NCBI GenBank assembly: GCA_034440635.1
Contig: JAOTON010001898.1
Location: 1,149,501 to 1,213,500 of the forward strand
From: Lepas anatifera
Lineage: Eukaryota > Arthropoda > Thecostraca > Lepadidae
Length of the DNA stretch: 64,000 bases
Direction of reading: 5' to 3'
Shown here one piece after another: positions 22,210 to 33,904 of the stretch. Made by a program: the position numbers and the translations under genes. The notes beneath the pieces were generated by a model that had not been told where the DNA came from, searched no databases, and saw nothing but the letters and a program-made list of their open reading frames with translations. Position 1 is the first letter of the stretch. Every line of letters begins with the position of its first letter.

Positions 22210-25200
22210 ACTTCGGTTTACTAGATAGAAGTCCTAGTCATGTCACCTCTTGCACAAGACAAAAACCAGATAAACTGAATTCAAGTTTCTTATTCTGTAA
22301 TTTCTAGGGTCTGATCCACCTCCCCGCTTATGCTTGGTAAGCTTGTCAGCTTTGTTTAGTAATTTCATAAAGAACCTTCATAGTCATTTTTCTTGTACGT
22401 ACCATTAGCTGCTGCTGAAAACATTCCTACCTTGACCGGTCAAGATAATTATGTAAGATACCAACCTAATTTCTCTTGCCTCGAAGAAGACCATGCAGTC
22501 TCCAGTAAAGTAAACTCTGTGTTGGAGTCATGTAGTTACGCCTCTGTGCAGGATATATCTCAGCATAACCCGAACAGTTTTTCCGTTGTCCATATTAACA
22601 TAAGGTCCCTCCCCAAAAAGTTTGACTCACTTCAGCAATTTATCTCTAGCCTTCAGCCTAAACCCAAAATCATTCTTGTTACAGAACTTTGGCTCGCCCC
22701 AGGATCTTCCAGCTCGTACCTCGTCCGTGGCTACAACTTCGAAACTTCCACTCCCCCAGAATTTAAAGGTAAAGGGGCTGGGATTTACATTTGCAAAACC
22801 TTACCATACAGCAGGAGAAGTGATCTGGAGTCCCAATGTATCTCGCATCAATCCGTTTTCTTAGAATTACATAAACCCTTAGAATTCAATCTCATTGTAG
22901 GATCCCTCTATCGTTCACCATCTTACCCATCAGCTATATTTGCAGACTATATTGAAGATGTACTAGATAAAATTGATAAGGAAAAAAGAATTTGTATTAT
23001 GGGAGGCGATTACAATTTTGATATTCTTAAATCAGATAGTCACGAACCAACAAATTACTTCCTCAATATTATGGCAGCCTGTGGGTACTTCCCCTGCATA
23101 TCGGTTCCTACTAGGATAACCACCACTTCTCAAACGCTTATTGATAATTTCTTCTGCAACGACACATCAATCGTCCAATCATCATCCGCCCTAATCTCTG
23201 ATATAAGCGACCACCTCCCAATCTGGCTCAAAATAAGTACAACTATAGACAGACCCAAAAAAGCCCCCTCCTCGTATGACGCGTTTGACTTCAGGAAAAT
23301 AAATGTTCTTAAAGATAATATTGCTGCCAAGTTAAACAATTTTTTCTCCCTAAGTAACCCAAATATTGCTGCAAATGTGCTTCAACAAACAGTAACTTCT
23401 GAAATAAACAGACTTAGGATAAAAAAGCCATCCAGAAGGACTGTGCCACTCCAGCCCTGGATCTCATATAATCTGTTACAATGTATTAATAAAAAGAACG
23501 ACCTCTACAAGAAATTTATCAAATCAAAAGCAAGACAGGATGAATTAGAATATAAAACATATCATAACACATTAACCAGGATTCTTCGTACAGCTCAAAG
23601 GAACTATTATCAGCACAAACTCGAAGAAAATAAATCTAACCCTGTGAAGCTCTGGGACACACTCCTCACAATTGTTCGCAAAAATAAACATAAAAAGGAT
23701 CTCCCCGAACATTTTTGCCATGAAGGTGTGCTTATATCGGACAACTCCCAAATTGCTCATCACTTTAACAAATTTTTTCTGATATCGCCACCTCACTGGA
23801 TGCTAATCTCCCGCCGCCCACTTCAGATCCTCTTCAATATCTTGGTGATGAAACAAACCCACAATTTCAATTCACACAGGTTTCGCCCTGCACAACTAAA
23901 AGAATTATCTCCTCCCTAGGAAATACAGGTGCAGGATATGACGGAATTAGCTCAAATATCCTCAAATCCCTAAATGAAGCAATTTCCCCTCACCTCACCC
24001 ATTTATTTAATATTTGTATTTCAACTGGCACCTTCCCCTCTGAGTTCAAAACTGCTGTAGTTGTGCCTGTTTTCAAATCCGGAGACCCTTCCGCCTTCAC
24101 AAATTTCAGACCTATATCGATTCTCCCTGTATTCTCAAAGGTCTTCGAAAAAAATATCCACGAGCAAGTTATGGAATTCCTAGTCCGTAATGATATAATA
24201 TTTGATCATCAATTTGGATTTCGCCCCCACCACAGCACATACATGCCTATTTCACTCCTCTATGACAAAATTACTTCTGCCCTAGTTTCGAAAAAGGTAT
24301 GTGCTGCCCTCTATTTAGATTTTTCCAAGGCGTTTGACACTGTCAATCATCAAATTCTTTTGTCTAAACTCGAGAAATATGGTTTCCAAAATACTTCACT
24401 GAAATTCTTTGAATCATACCTATCTGATCGTACCCAGTATGTCAAAATTAGTAACACCACTCCTCGCGATTCCGCCCCTATGCCTCTCGGCGTGCCTCAG
24501 GGCAGTGTCCTGGGTCCCCTATTATTCCTGCTCTATGTTAATGACATCCATAAAAGCTCACCAAATCCAAAATTCTTCCTCTTCGCTGACGATACGGCCC
24601 TCCTCTTCACTGCTAACACCCCTTCTGAATTACAGCGAAGTATTAATGAAAGTCTCCCTGACGTATCATCCTGGCTTGTATCCAACAGACTAACCCTCAA
24701 TGCCAAAAGTCGGTCTATCAGCTCTTCCCCGCCCATAATGCAAATTTTCCAATACACCTGAATCATGTTATGTTATCGCGAACCCCCTCTACAAATTACC
24801 TTGGAGTCAAAATTGATGAGGATCTGAAGTGGGCATCACATATTAAAAGTGTAGAAAATACCGTTGCGAGAAACATAGGTTTAATTAAACGAGCCCAACA
24901 TATTCTAAACCCAGATCAACTTCTCCTGCTGTACAATGCTCTAATACTTCCGAGTCTCAACTACGGACTCCAAATTTGGGGTAATTCCTTCAAATATAGA
25001 TTAACAAGGCTATTTCTACTACAGAAGAAAATTGTTAGAATCATTAATCACTCAGATAGACTGGCGCACTCTGCCCCAATATTCAAAAAAGTACAAGATC
25101 CTAAGAATACATGACCTAGTTGAGTACGGAAACATCTGTGTTCTGCACAAATTTCTCCATGGCCTACTTCCATCTCCATTGCAAAACTCATTTAACCTAA

Positions 25201-25876
25201 GAAACCAAGAAAACAGCGGTAGGCAAGGCCGCCAAAATCATCACTTTGTAATTCCATTCGCACCAACAATTTATAAGCAGTTTTCTCTCTTTATTGCAGC
25301 CCCACGAAATTGGAACCAGATAGTAGCTTCAAAAATTAGAGACATTAATGATATCCCGCGTAGTAAGGTGTTCTTCAAAAAGGTCCTAAAGAAATTATAT
25401 ACTGACAGTTATTAAATACCTTTAGGTTTGTCCATCGTTGTTTATTTTTGTTTGTTGGGGGGGGTGTGGGGCTGTTCCGGGCCTTCTTCCTGTTCCGGGG
25501 TGGGCTCGCCGATTTTTATCGGGGTATATCTGTTTCGGGGCGGGGGGGTCTGGAGCGGCCCCTTCATAGCGCTCGTTCCTCGCAATCCAAATATCACTAG
25601 GTACTGGCACAAACGCCCCTAATATCGAACGCAATTTTTTTCTTATTTATTCATAGCTGATTAGATCGCTGAGCCAGTATGATTTAGGTAGTTTACGGTT
25701 TTCGATACAGGCCCGCCTCCGGCACCCTGCTGCCTGTCCCTGACTCTCCGTTAAAGTGCTGCGCCTCCTGGACTATCAATCTGCCTCTAACTTTAGCGTG
25801 GCGTTTTTGTGACCATGTCCTCACTCCTTTTTATTAATCTGCCTTTGTTCTTCCCTCAGGAGCGTGTGCGGGGCGC
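22210..25876 (+). mobile_element. CR1-like non-LTR retrotransposon (LINE), inactive
   Basis: A remnant of ORF1 precedes ORF2 (CTRQKPDKLNSSFLFCNF then DPPPRLCLVSL in a shifted frame, about 22245-22390). ORF2 spans about 22393-25415 with endonuclease and RT but no RNase H. The 3' region up to 25876 lacks a poly(A) tail and abuts the tail of the opposite-strand element. The domain set and the GGDYNFDIL/SDISDHLPIW and YLDFSKAFDTVNH motifs fit the CR1/L2-type group. I cannot give a finer clade without a tree. Confidence 0.85.
22393..25415 (+). pseudogene. CR1-like ORF2: endonuclease-reverse transcriptase
   Basis: The N-terminal half (to about 23780) is an APE-type endonuclease with HINIRSLPKKFD, VTELWL, GSLYRSP, GGDYNFDIL and SDISDHLPIW, the family's catalytic Asn, Glu, Asp and His positions. 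The RT domain follows with PISILPVFSKVFEK, QFGFRPHHST, YLDFSKAFDTVNH (motif A), VPQGSVLGPLLF (B) and FADDTALLF (C, catalytic DD). The C-terminal domain ends at TAA 25413-25415. Three frameshifts inactivate it: in a T-run near 23778, near 24715 and in an A-run near 25090. Two lie in homopolymers, so sequencing error is possible for those. The true start is uncertain because no convincing ATG opens the frame. Confidence 0.85.
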
Positions 25877-26669
25877 TCAATCAATCAATCAATGGCTTTT
25901 TATTAGGCGTTCTGTGCACAGCACCTTTGCCCGCCTCTAAAGGAGTGTGTGGGAGAATTTTAGAATTTTGTGTGAGGGCAAGCTACGTTAGTCTGTTAAA
26001 GCAATGGGAGTTATTTCAAGTAATGGGTTGCAAGATGTTTTAGCTTGCAAATGGACGGTCGTGGCAATGGCATAGCCATGCCAAGGGAGGTCTTTTAATA
26101 AGTTTAGACCCGCAGAGTGCGAAGGTTATTTCTGTGGTTGAAGACCTTAAATTTAGAATTTGAAATTTAGAATTTGGAATTTAGAATTTGGAATTTAGAA
26201 TTTAGAATTTTGTGTGTCAGCTATTGATGTCCGCTTGTATACGTTACTCGAAAACCTCCGTTAACTCAATAATTTCGTATTTTAGAAAGTGCGCTAAACA
26301 CCTGGCCAGGGTGCCGCGAATTTACCCTGCAACCCGGAGGTGAAGTTGCAGCTCCCCTCTCCGGCTGGGCAGCCGCCGCGCAGAGAAAGAAGTGTGAGAG
26401 GATAGTTAGATTGTTAGTAAGAGTATAGGTGTGGTTAGTATAGACCCGCAGTGAAAGGTATCACTGCGGTGAAGAAATCTAACCTATCTAACCTATCCTG
26501 ATTTCAAAGTTAGCCTAACATAACCTATCCTTAGCCTACAATGAACCATTTAAAGGTTACAAAACTATTGTTTAAATTTCGCAGTGGATCATCTATGATT
26601 GGAAAATAGGCAAGTCCTACTTTGGGGGTGCACCATGCACCCTCCATCATATATACTGGGAGTGGTGAT

Positions 26670-29600
26670 TTATAGAAACTTCTCTAGCCCAGAGTCCTTT
26701 AGGAATGTAAAGACTTTTTCGAGTAGCTCAGGATGGTCGTTACCGAGCAGAGTTTTTAGGTCTACAGGGATGTTTTGGATTGGCTTTAGCATGGGTTGCC
26801 GATGGGTATTGTGCTGGGGACAATCGATGAGAATGTGATAGGGATTCTCCATTGCGTCGCAGGTACCACAGGTACCCGCGTTCCAATAGGCATTTAATTT
26901 TGTGTGTCCATTTCTGAGTCTGGTTAGAATAACCTCGCGCCGGCGACTCTTTTGGTTGGAACTGGGCCAGTAGCCGATGTTAGGCTTGATATAGAATAGG
27001 TGGGCGCTGTGGTTTGTAGTCCAGTTATTTTGAATTTGCTTCCGGATGGTGTCCTGGAGGAGAGCTTTGCTATCGTCTCCAGACCACGTTAAGGGTGCGA
27101 TCTCTCTAAGTTCTAGGGACTTTTTTGCCTGCTCATCGGCCTTTTCATTTCCTTGAATTTTGCAGTGGCCCGGGATCCAAAGAAAAGAGACATCAGGGGT
27201 ATCATCGATACCTTTCTGAATATCTGCTATAACGTGGTGGCTGGGGTTGACTACGTTACTGACGGCCTGCAGGACAGATTTAGAGTCTGAACAGATGACG
27301 GCTGAGTTGATATTTTGGGTTCTGATTATGGCTAATGCATTTAGGATGGCAACAGCCTCGGCTGTGAAGATAGAGCAGTTGTCCGGAAGTCTTTTCTGAA
27401 GGCAAATATTTTGCCCCCAGATGCCGAGGCCTACTTTTTCGCCTATTTTGGAGCCGTCTGTAAATATAAAGGTCTTGTCCGCGTTACAAGTACGGAACTC
27501 TAGGAATTTCTGGGAGACTTCTTCCTCTGAAAAGTCCGTTTTACGGGAAGTGAAAAGAAATTCCACTTTGGGCTCTTTCCGAGTCCAGAAGCGGGAGAGT
27601 GGGGGCTTGCCTATTGTTGCTGGCAGTGCAAGATTGAGGCTTTCCAGGGTTTTCGCTACTCTGTGCTTAAATGGGGGCCACTTCTGTAGAGTGGCTTTAT
27701 TTGCTCGTCTGGGGTGGGCAAAACATTGTTTTGCCGGGTGGTTTTCGGTGGATTGGACTTTAATGTAGTAAGAAATAAGCTGGGCGTCGCGTCTTGTCTG
27801 CAATGGGCACAGCCCGCTATCAGTTAGCAGGCTGGTGATGGGGGATTCTCTGAGCGCGCCTGTGGCTGCCCGGATACTGGCATTTTGGACTCGCTCTAGC
27901 TTTAATTTATTGGTCTTGTTCGTCGAGTCAAAAACGAACGAATTATATTCGAGAATGGACCGAATCAGGGACTTGTAGAGCATAAGCAGGGTCTTTCGAT
28001 CCCCGCCATACTCTGTGCCGCCGAGCATGCGGAGAATGTGGACTCGCTTTTGACAGCTAGAGACGACTTTGGTAATGTGCTCATTGAAACTCAATCGGGA
28101 ATCTAGGGTGACGCCCAAGAATTTGAAGCTGTTGGTGCATTCAATAGGTTTACCCGAGATTTGGAGCCGTGGAGGGTCGTGTCTGGAATGCGCTCTGGCA
28201 AAGACAACGACTGATGATTTTTCCGCCGAGAGTGATAGACCCATTAAACTACACCAGTTATCGATGTCGTTTAAGCTATCCTGCAACTGCGTAGTTGCAT
28301 GTTGAAATTCTGGTTCATTATACCGCCTGGTATCGATTGCAGTGGCTTTCCAAATGGCGACATCGTCCGCAAAAAGGGAGTAATTTATTCCAGGCGGTAT
28401 CTTTTTGGCGAAGAGATCATTGATCATTACTAGAAAGAGGGTGGGGGACAGAACGCTACCCTGGGGCGTGCCTTGGTCTTGGGTTGCCAGGTAGGAGAAT
28501 GTGGTGCCACAACGGACTTTAAATTTTCGGTCCTTGAGGAAGTTTTCAATGAATTTTGCAAGGTGGCCACGAATTCCTAGCTTGCTTAATTTAAACAAAA
28601 GGGCGTCTTTTTGTACGCGATCGAACGCCGATTTAATGTCTAAGAATGCAGCTATTGTTACTTGCTTTTTGTAAAAGCCATTTTGGATGTCACTGACTAG
28701 TTTCACCAAATTGTCAGTGGTGGCTCGCCCGCGCCGGAAGCCTGATTGCATAGCATCAAGCTTCTTTTCGAGGATCTCGTGAAGTCTAACGTTTACCATG
28801 CGCTCGACAAGCTTGCTAGCACAGCTAGTAAGCGAAATTGGGCGATAACCTTTTGGGTCTGTTTTTTTCTTTGCCAGGTTTTGGAAGGGGAATGATAATA
28901 CTCTCTCGCCACGATGTGGGGAAAGAGTCGCTAAGAAACATGTTGTTAATGGCCGAAAGCAGGTACTTTAGTGCTGTTTGGCTGAGGTGCCTGAAGAAAG
29001 AGTAGTGAATTTCGTCAGGGCCCACTGCAGTGTTTCCACACTTGCTAATGGCGTAATTTAGCTCGGTCATTGTAAATGGTACATTATAATACTCTTGATT
29101 ACCATAATTGATGAATGTGTGCTTTTTGCACCATTCTGCCTGGTCTTTGGAGCGCTGGCTGTATGAGTTATTAGCTGCGACACTGACGTAATGATCAGCA
29201 AATTTATCCATGACTTCCTTAGGTTCGGTGATGGGTTGGCCAGCTATTTTTAGTTGAGGGAAAGGTCCACGGGGTGGTCGCTTCGCAGAGAAAGCTCTAA
29301 TGGTTTTCCAGACTTGGGTGGTGGGAGTGAAGCGGTTGAATTTGGAGGCAAGAGAGTTGAAACTGTCCTTTTGAACCCGCTTGCACGTGTTTCGAAAGTG
29401 TTCTTTTGCTGCCCGAAGTGCGGATCGAGTAGGGCTGTGTGCCCTCCTCTCATATGCCTTGCGGGCTCTAATCATTTGAGCTTTGGCGTGTGCCGTCTCT
29501 GCGTTCCACCATGGGGCTCCGTTTTTCTTTCGGGGTCCTCTGGTTTTTGGTATCGCTACTTGTGCTGCTGAGCTTATGGCTCTTAGTATTAATTCAATGT

Positions 29601-30384
29601 CTGCCGAGTGTGGGTCACCTTCGGTGACCAGTGTGAGGTCGACCTCTGCCTCAAATTTTGTCCAGTCCGCTCGTTTTAGATTCCAGGAAGGGGTATACAG
29701 ATCAACGCGGTCGAGTGCTCCTTGGGGGACATTGATTTTGATTGGGAGGTGATCGCTCATGCCTGGGTTGTCTTCGACATCCCAGGTAAACAGTGACGCA
29801 ATTCTAGGCGTGCAGCACGAAATATCAATGGCTGTGTCTAAATGTCCGCTTTGCGTTGCTTGGCGGGTTGGTGCGCCGTTATTTAGGATAACTAAATTTT
29901 GAGAACTTATTGCGTCATATATAATTTCACCTCTACGATTTGGCGTGGCGCTGCCCCAGGATGGGTGGTGACCATTCAAGTCTCCAAGTAATAACAAAGG
30001 CCCGTTTATTTGATTAAATAGTTAGGTGAGGTCCTGATCCGTTGGATCAGGGTCGCAAGGGGATATGTATATTGAAACAACCGTCAATTGGACGTGTTGT
30101 ATTTTCAAACTAATAGCTACACAGTCCAGTGATGTTACCAAAGGCACGTGACTGTGTGGGATGCTATTTTCTATTAGGATGGCTGTGCCTCCCTTACGGA
30201 CAGCAGCGTTTACGTTATGGCGATACCAAGAGTAACCCGAGATTTTGTATTTATCGTTATCTTTATCAGTAAAGTGGGTCTCTTGTAATGCTGCTAGTGC
30301 CGGTTTTTTCTCAGCAAATATTGATGAAAAAAGCGGGAATTTCCCGATAAGGCCATTTGTATTCCATTGCAGAATTGAACCCAT
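26670..30384 (-). pseudogene. I-like ORF2: endonuclease, RT, RNase H
   Basis: It opens with ATG at 30384 (GSILQWNTNGL), 8 bases after the ORF1 stop. Endonuclease motifs are LQETHF, GDLNGHHPSWGS and MSDHLPIKI. RT motifs are FLDIKSAFDRVQKDA (A), GTPQGSVLSPTLFL (B) and SLFADDVAIW (C). RNase H follows with FTDGSK, TAEAVAILNAL, CSDSKSVLQAV and GNEKADEQAK, so all four acidic residues are present. A CGTCDAMENPYHILIDC zinc motif lies near the C-terminus. A premature TAA stands in frame at 30022-30024 and a frameshift lies near 28863 in an A-run. The segment 28799-26670 (RT core to stop) is fully open, so the copy is fairly young. Confidence 0.9.
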
Positions 30385-30392
30385 GGTGGTTT

Positions 30393-32115
30393 TTAACGTT
30401 TGTGATTAGGGGATCTACGCTTACGAAGGTTATACGCGCACCTGCTGCTGCTGCTATCGCTAGCAGGAGAAACTGGGGTGGAGTGTCTGGAAAAGCTAAT
30501 TTTCCTTGCTACGGGTGAGCTGCCGGGGCTGGAGGAGCCGGGGCTGGGGGTTTCCAGGAGGGGAGCTCTGGAAGTGTTTATAACAGTTTTTGCAGAGCTC
30601 GTCTCTGAAGCACTGCTGGTGTAAGAGACGGTCTCTGTCCCGGACAGCTCGTTGTCAGACTGACTTTTGTCGTCTGACGTTTCAAAGTCACTTGAAAACT
30701 GAAACTGCATATAATAAAGAAGCATCGCTTCTTTCCAAGGAGAGAGGAGCAGTTTCAGTTTGGGTTGAAATGTTTACTTTTGATTTTGGTTTGAGTGGCA
30801 GCCGTTTTACCCTGAGGGGGTAGGCTGCCACTCGTTAAAAGGCCTTCTCGGAGCCTGCCTTTGGCGGCGCCTGGGAAGGGGAGCACCGGTGAATTTAGAG
30901 TGCTTGGGGGCAGGTAGCGAGGGGAAATCAGACTTTTCAGTCACTCGTGCAGAGTGGCTTTGCCACCCTGCTGCTGGTGTCCAGGTCTTCCTGGTGATTT
31001 TAGGTGCCTGAGGGGCGGGAGGATTTTCGGTCGGAAGACCTGGCGGAGAACTAGTGCGGGTCGGGAGATCCTCCCAGCCCGCAGCGGGCGTCCACCTACG
31101 CCAAAAAGTGATTGCGCCACGTGGTGGGGGGAGGGGGACGGACGGCCTGATGGGCGCCAAGAAAAGGGGCTCCATTAGGGGGCGGATGTGGCGGCTTGTG
31201 TTTTTGGGTGGCTGAGGATGTTTGGAAATGGGGTGTTCCTGGCCGGCTGTGCTGGGGCTGCTGTGGTAGCCTTGCTACCACAGCTTTTTTGGGACTGTGC
31301 GGCTCTTTTCTTTTTGCAGCACTTCTTTGCGGGCCAGGTCAAACGGGAGCTTTTTTTCCTCAGCCAAAACGTTAACTTCTTTTTCTCGGAGCCAGGTCGG
31401 GCACTTGGGATTATCTGCCCCATGAGCGCCGCCACAGGCAGCGCACTTGAGGCTTTTAGAGGTGCAATCTTTAGTGCGGTGCTTAGCACTGCACTTGCCG
31501 CATCGTGGGGTGGGGTTCTTGCAGTTGGTTTCTACGTGCCCGTACCTTTGACAAGTTTGGCAACGAATAGGGAGGGGGTAGTACGGCCTTACTGGGTAGA
31601 CACAGTCGCCCAGTTTAATTTGGCCGCAGTCATCCCGACACTTTGTGTCGAAGGTGACAATGAATCTGTGGTCTCGTAGACGTGGGTCTTTTGCGTAGAA
31701 TTTTTGTTGGGGTTCAATTTTTCGAGGGCTAGCACATTTTGACCTTTAAAGTCAAACATGTGCTCAAGGTCCACATCAGAGAGATGGGACACTTCCGGGG
31801 CATTGATGATGCCCCGGTAGAAGTTAAGGGAGTGGTGGACAGAAAAGATGACTGGTTTCGACCCAAAAGTTTTTGTGGCCAGCAGGGCTCGGGTAGATTC
31901 CTGATTTGAGGTTTTGATCAGGATATCTTTTTGATGCTTGATAATCTCAAAACTACCTTTCACTTTTTGGCTGATGGCCTTATCCAAATTAAAGGTAGAC
32001 TCTTTTGCCAAGTTTTGGTGCGCCGAAGGTAGGTGCCAACCAGCCAAGCTCCGCTTGGCAGGTTGGCTTTGTTCAAACGGGGGCTGGAGGGGCGGAAGAG
32101 AGAGGTGGAAGCCAT
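30393..32115 (-). pseudogene. I-like ORF1: gag-like protein with three zinc knuckles
   Basis: The likely ATG is at 32115 (MASTSLFRPSSPRL). The frame shifts near 32030 and 31690. The region 31690-31390 reads through three knuckles: CQTCQRYGHVETNC, CGKCSAKHRTKDC and CAACGGAHGADNPKC. A stop follows KKLW near 31276. Proline-rich sequence (31175-30807) and a serine-rich acidic C-terminus (30725-30393, ending RRSPNHKR) lie in other frames, so several indels have accumulated. Such proteins bind the element's RNA and form the ribonucleoprotein. Confidence 0.75.
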
Positions 32116-32145
32116 GGTACGTTTAAGTTTAAATGAGATACTTGG

Positions 32146-33900
32146 TATTAGCTTTGCTAACACCTTTTGGGTAGAAATGGCTAGAGAAGTTGAATTGAAG
32201 AAAGTGGTCCTAGTTTTACTAGCAAAGCTAATGGGAGTATTAACCTAGCTAGGGTTGGGTGTTGGAGTATTATCCTAACTGGGGAGTGCTTAGAGAAAGC
32301 ACCTAGCCTTAGAAAAGTGTGAGCAAAAGGCTGACTCAGCCACTAAGAGGGGGTTTAAGTCGGAGGGGAGGCAGGTGCCTCTTCAGGACCTAACAGGGGC
32401 CTAGGTGGCTGACTCAGCCTCTAAAAAGGAGCCTGACTGGGGCCTATGCTTGTGAATCCCTAGGGGCAGGTACCGTGGTACCCTTGCACAGACGCAGCCC
32501 GGGTGGAGGGTTTGAGAGGGGACCCGCTTCTATTAAGCGGGGGTGAAAGTGAGATGGCCTTACGTATTAGGGATTTTAGCAATGGAGGACCGATAGGTCC
32601 AGCCAAAGCCACACGCCCAAGGACTGACGAGGTCCAACAAGCGTGCTCACCCCGGGACAAACGTCCCACCACTCGGGTTTCCGGCCGAAGAGTAAAAGAG
32701 ATAGTAGAGAAAGAGTAGGGTTATGGGACTGAGAAGAAGAGGTACCAGGTGGCCGGAATCCAAAGAAACCAAGACCACCTGGACCGATAGGGTAATTACC
32801 GAAAAAGACCAGCTGACGTCCAACAGCACCACACCAACCAGCTGTAAAAACAGCGGCTGGTGAGGCCGGCTGGAGTCAAAGTACCGCACCGACCAGCTGT
32901 AAAAACAGCGGTCGGTGGGACAGACTGGTCGCAGCGAAGACTCGAGCCGGGAGCAGGTCTTGAAAAATTCTTCTACTCCTTCGTCTTGTCTTCGCAGCAG
33001 GAAACGCAGCAAGCAGCAACGACAGCAAGCAGCAACGACACCAGACCTGCCGGCAAACGCTCAAGCAGGGTGTCAGTCTGCGGGGCGCTGTCGATGGCTC
33101 CGACCCCGGAGACCTGACGGCCCCCTGCCGCTCCGCGGTGCTGGTGCGCGGTGGCCTGATGGCGTGCGGCGGCTCGGTCCTCGCGCGGCCGCCCGCTGGC
33201 CCGCGCCTGGCCCCTGCGCCCGGTCCCCCGGACGTCGTGCTGTCGGCTCCGGTGCCTCTGCGGCGGCTGGTTGGCTCGCGGCCGCCGGTTGGTGGCCTGG
33301 CGTGGCCCCTGGCCTTCGTGGCCTCCGCGGTGGCCTGGTGGTGGTGGCGGCTCAGTTCTCGCTGACCGTGCGCTGGCCCTCTGCGGCTGCTGCGGCCGCT
33401 GCGCCCGGTCCATGTGGCGCGTTTTTTTTAAATTTAAAATATCTTCGGTCGCTGTGGTGGGGTGGCCCCCCGCCGCCTGCCGCGGCGGCCGCTGCTCCCG
33501 GGCGGCCTCTTGCCGGGTGGCTTGCCCCTCGCGGCGGCTCCTCGTCTCGCGATTCGCGGCGGCTCCTCGTCTCGCGATTCGCCGCGCCCGGGCGCTCTCG
33601 TCTGGGCGCCTCCCGCCGCCCGCCGCGGCGGCCGCTGCGCGGGGTATCGTCGCCCGTTGTGGCGGCGCGCCGTCTTTCTCTGTGGCCGGGCTCCGGCCCG
33701 GCGATTGTGTTGCGCTGTCTTATTTTGTTAATTATGCTCTTTATAATATTGACTAGCGTAATCATGCCGGCCGGCCTTATGATTTTAGGGTGCGCACCCA
33801 TTGTATTACTCGTTTTTACCGTTGTAGTGTTTTATCGTGTGTGCTGTGCTGTGCTGTCCCAAATACATGTATGGATGGAAAAGGGACCGAATGTTTCCAA
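32146..33900. other. GC-rich low-complexity DNA, possible LINE 5' region
   Basis: The block ACCAGCTGTAAAAACAGCGG is repeated at ~32839 and ~32892, and GGCGGCTCCTCGTCTCGCGA is duplicated near 33533-33580. The region 33000-33700 is over-rich in CGG/GCC on both strands, which opens frames in several phases without domains. It may be the 5' UTR/promoter of the minus-strand LINE or a host CpG-rich segment. I cannot decide which. Confidence 0.4.
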
Positions 33901-33904
33901 AATA

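Larger units (their letters stand above)
25877..32145 (-). mobile_element. I-clade-like non-LTR retrotransposon (LINE) with RNase H
   Basis: Minus-strand order is ORF1 with gag-type zinc knuckles, ORF2 with endonuclease, RT, RNase H and a C-terminal CCHC motif, then a 3' UTR with AATAAA (25903-25898) and a (TTGA)n tail at 25893-25877. RNase H downstream of RT plus a short-repeat tail instead of poly(A) is typical of the I group (I, Nimb and relatives). The 5' limit is not defined. Up to 33.0 kb the flanking DNA could be its 5' UTR. The 3' UTR includes a TTTAGAA-type simple repeat at 26150-26210. Confidence 0.85.
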
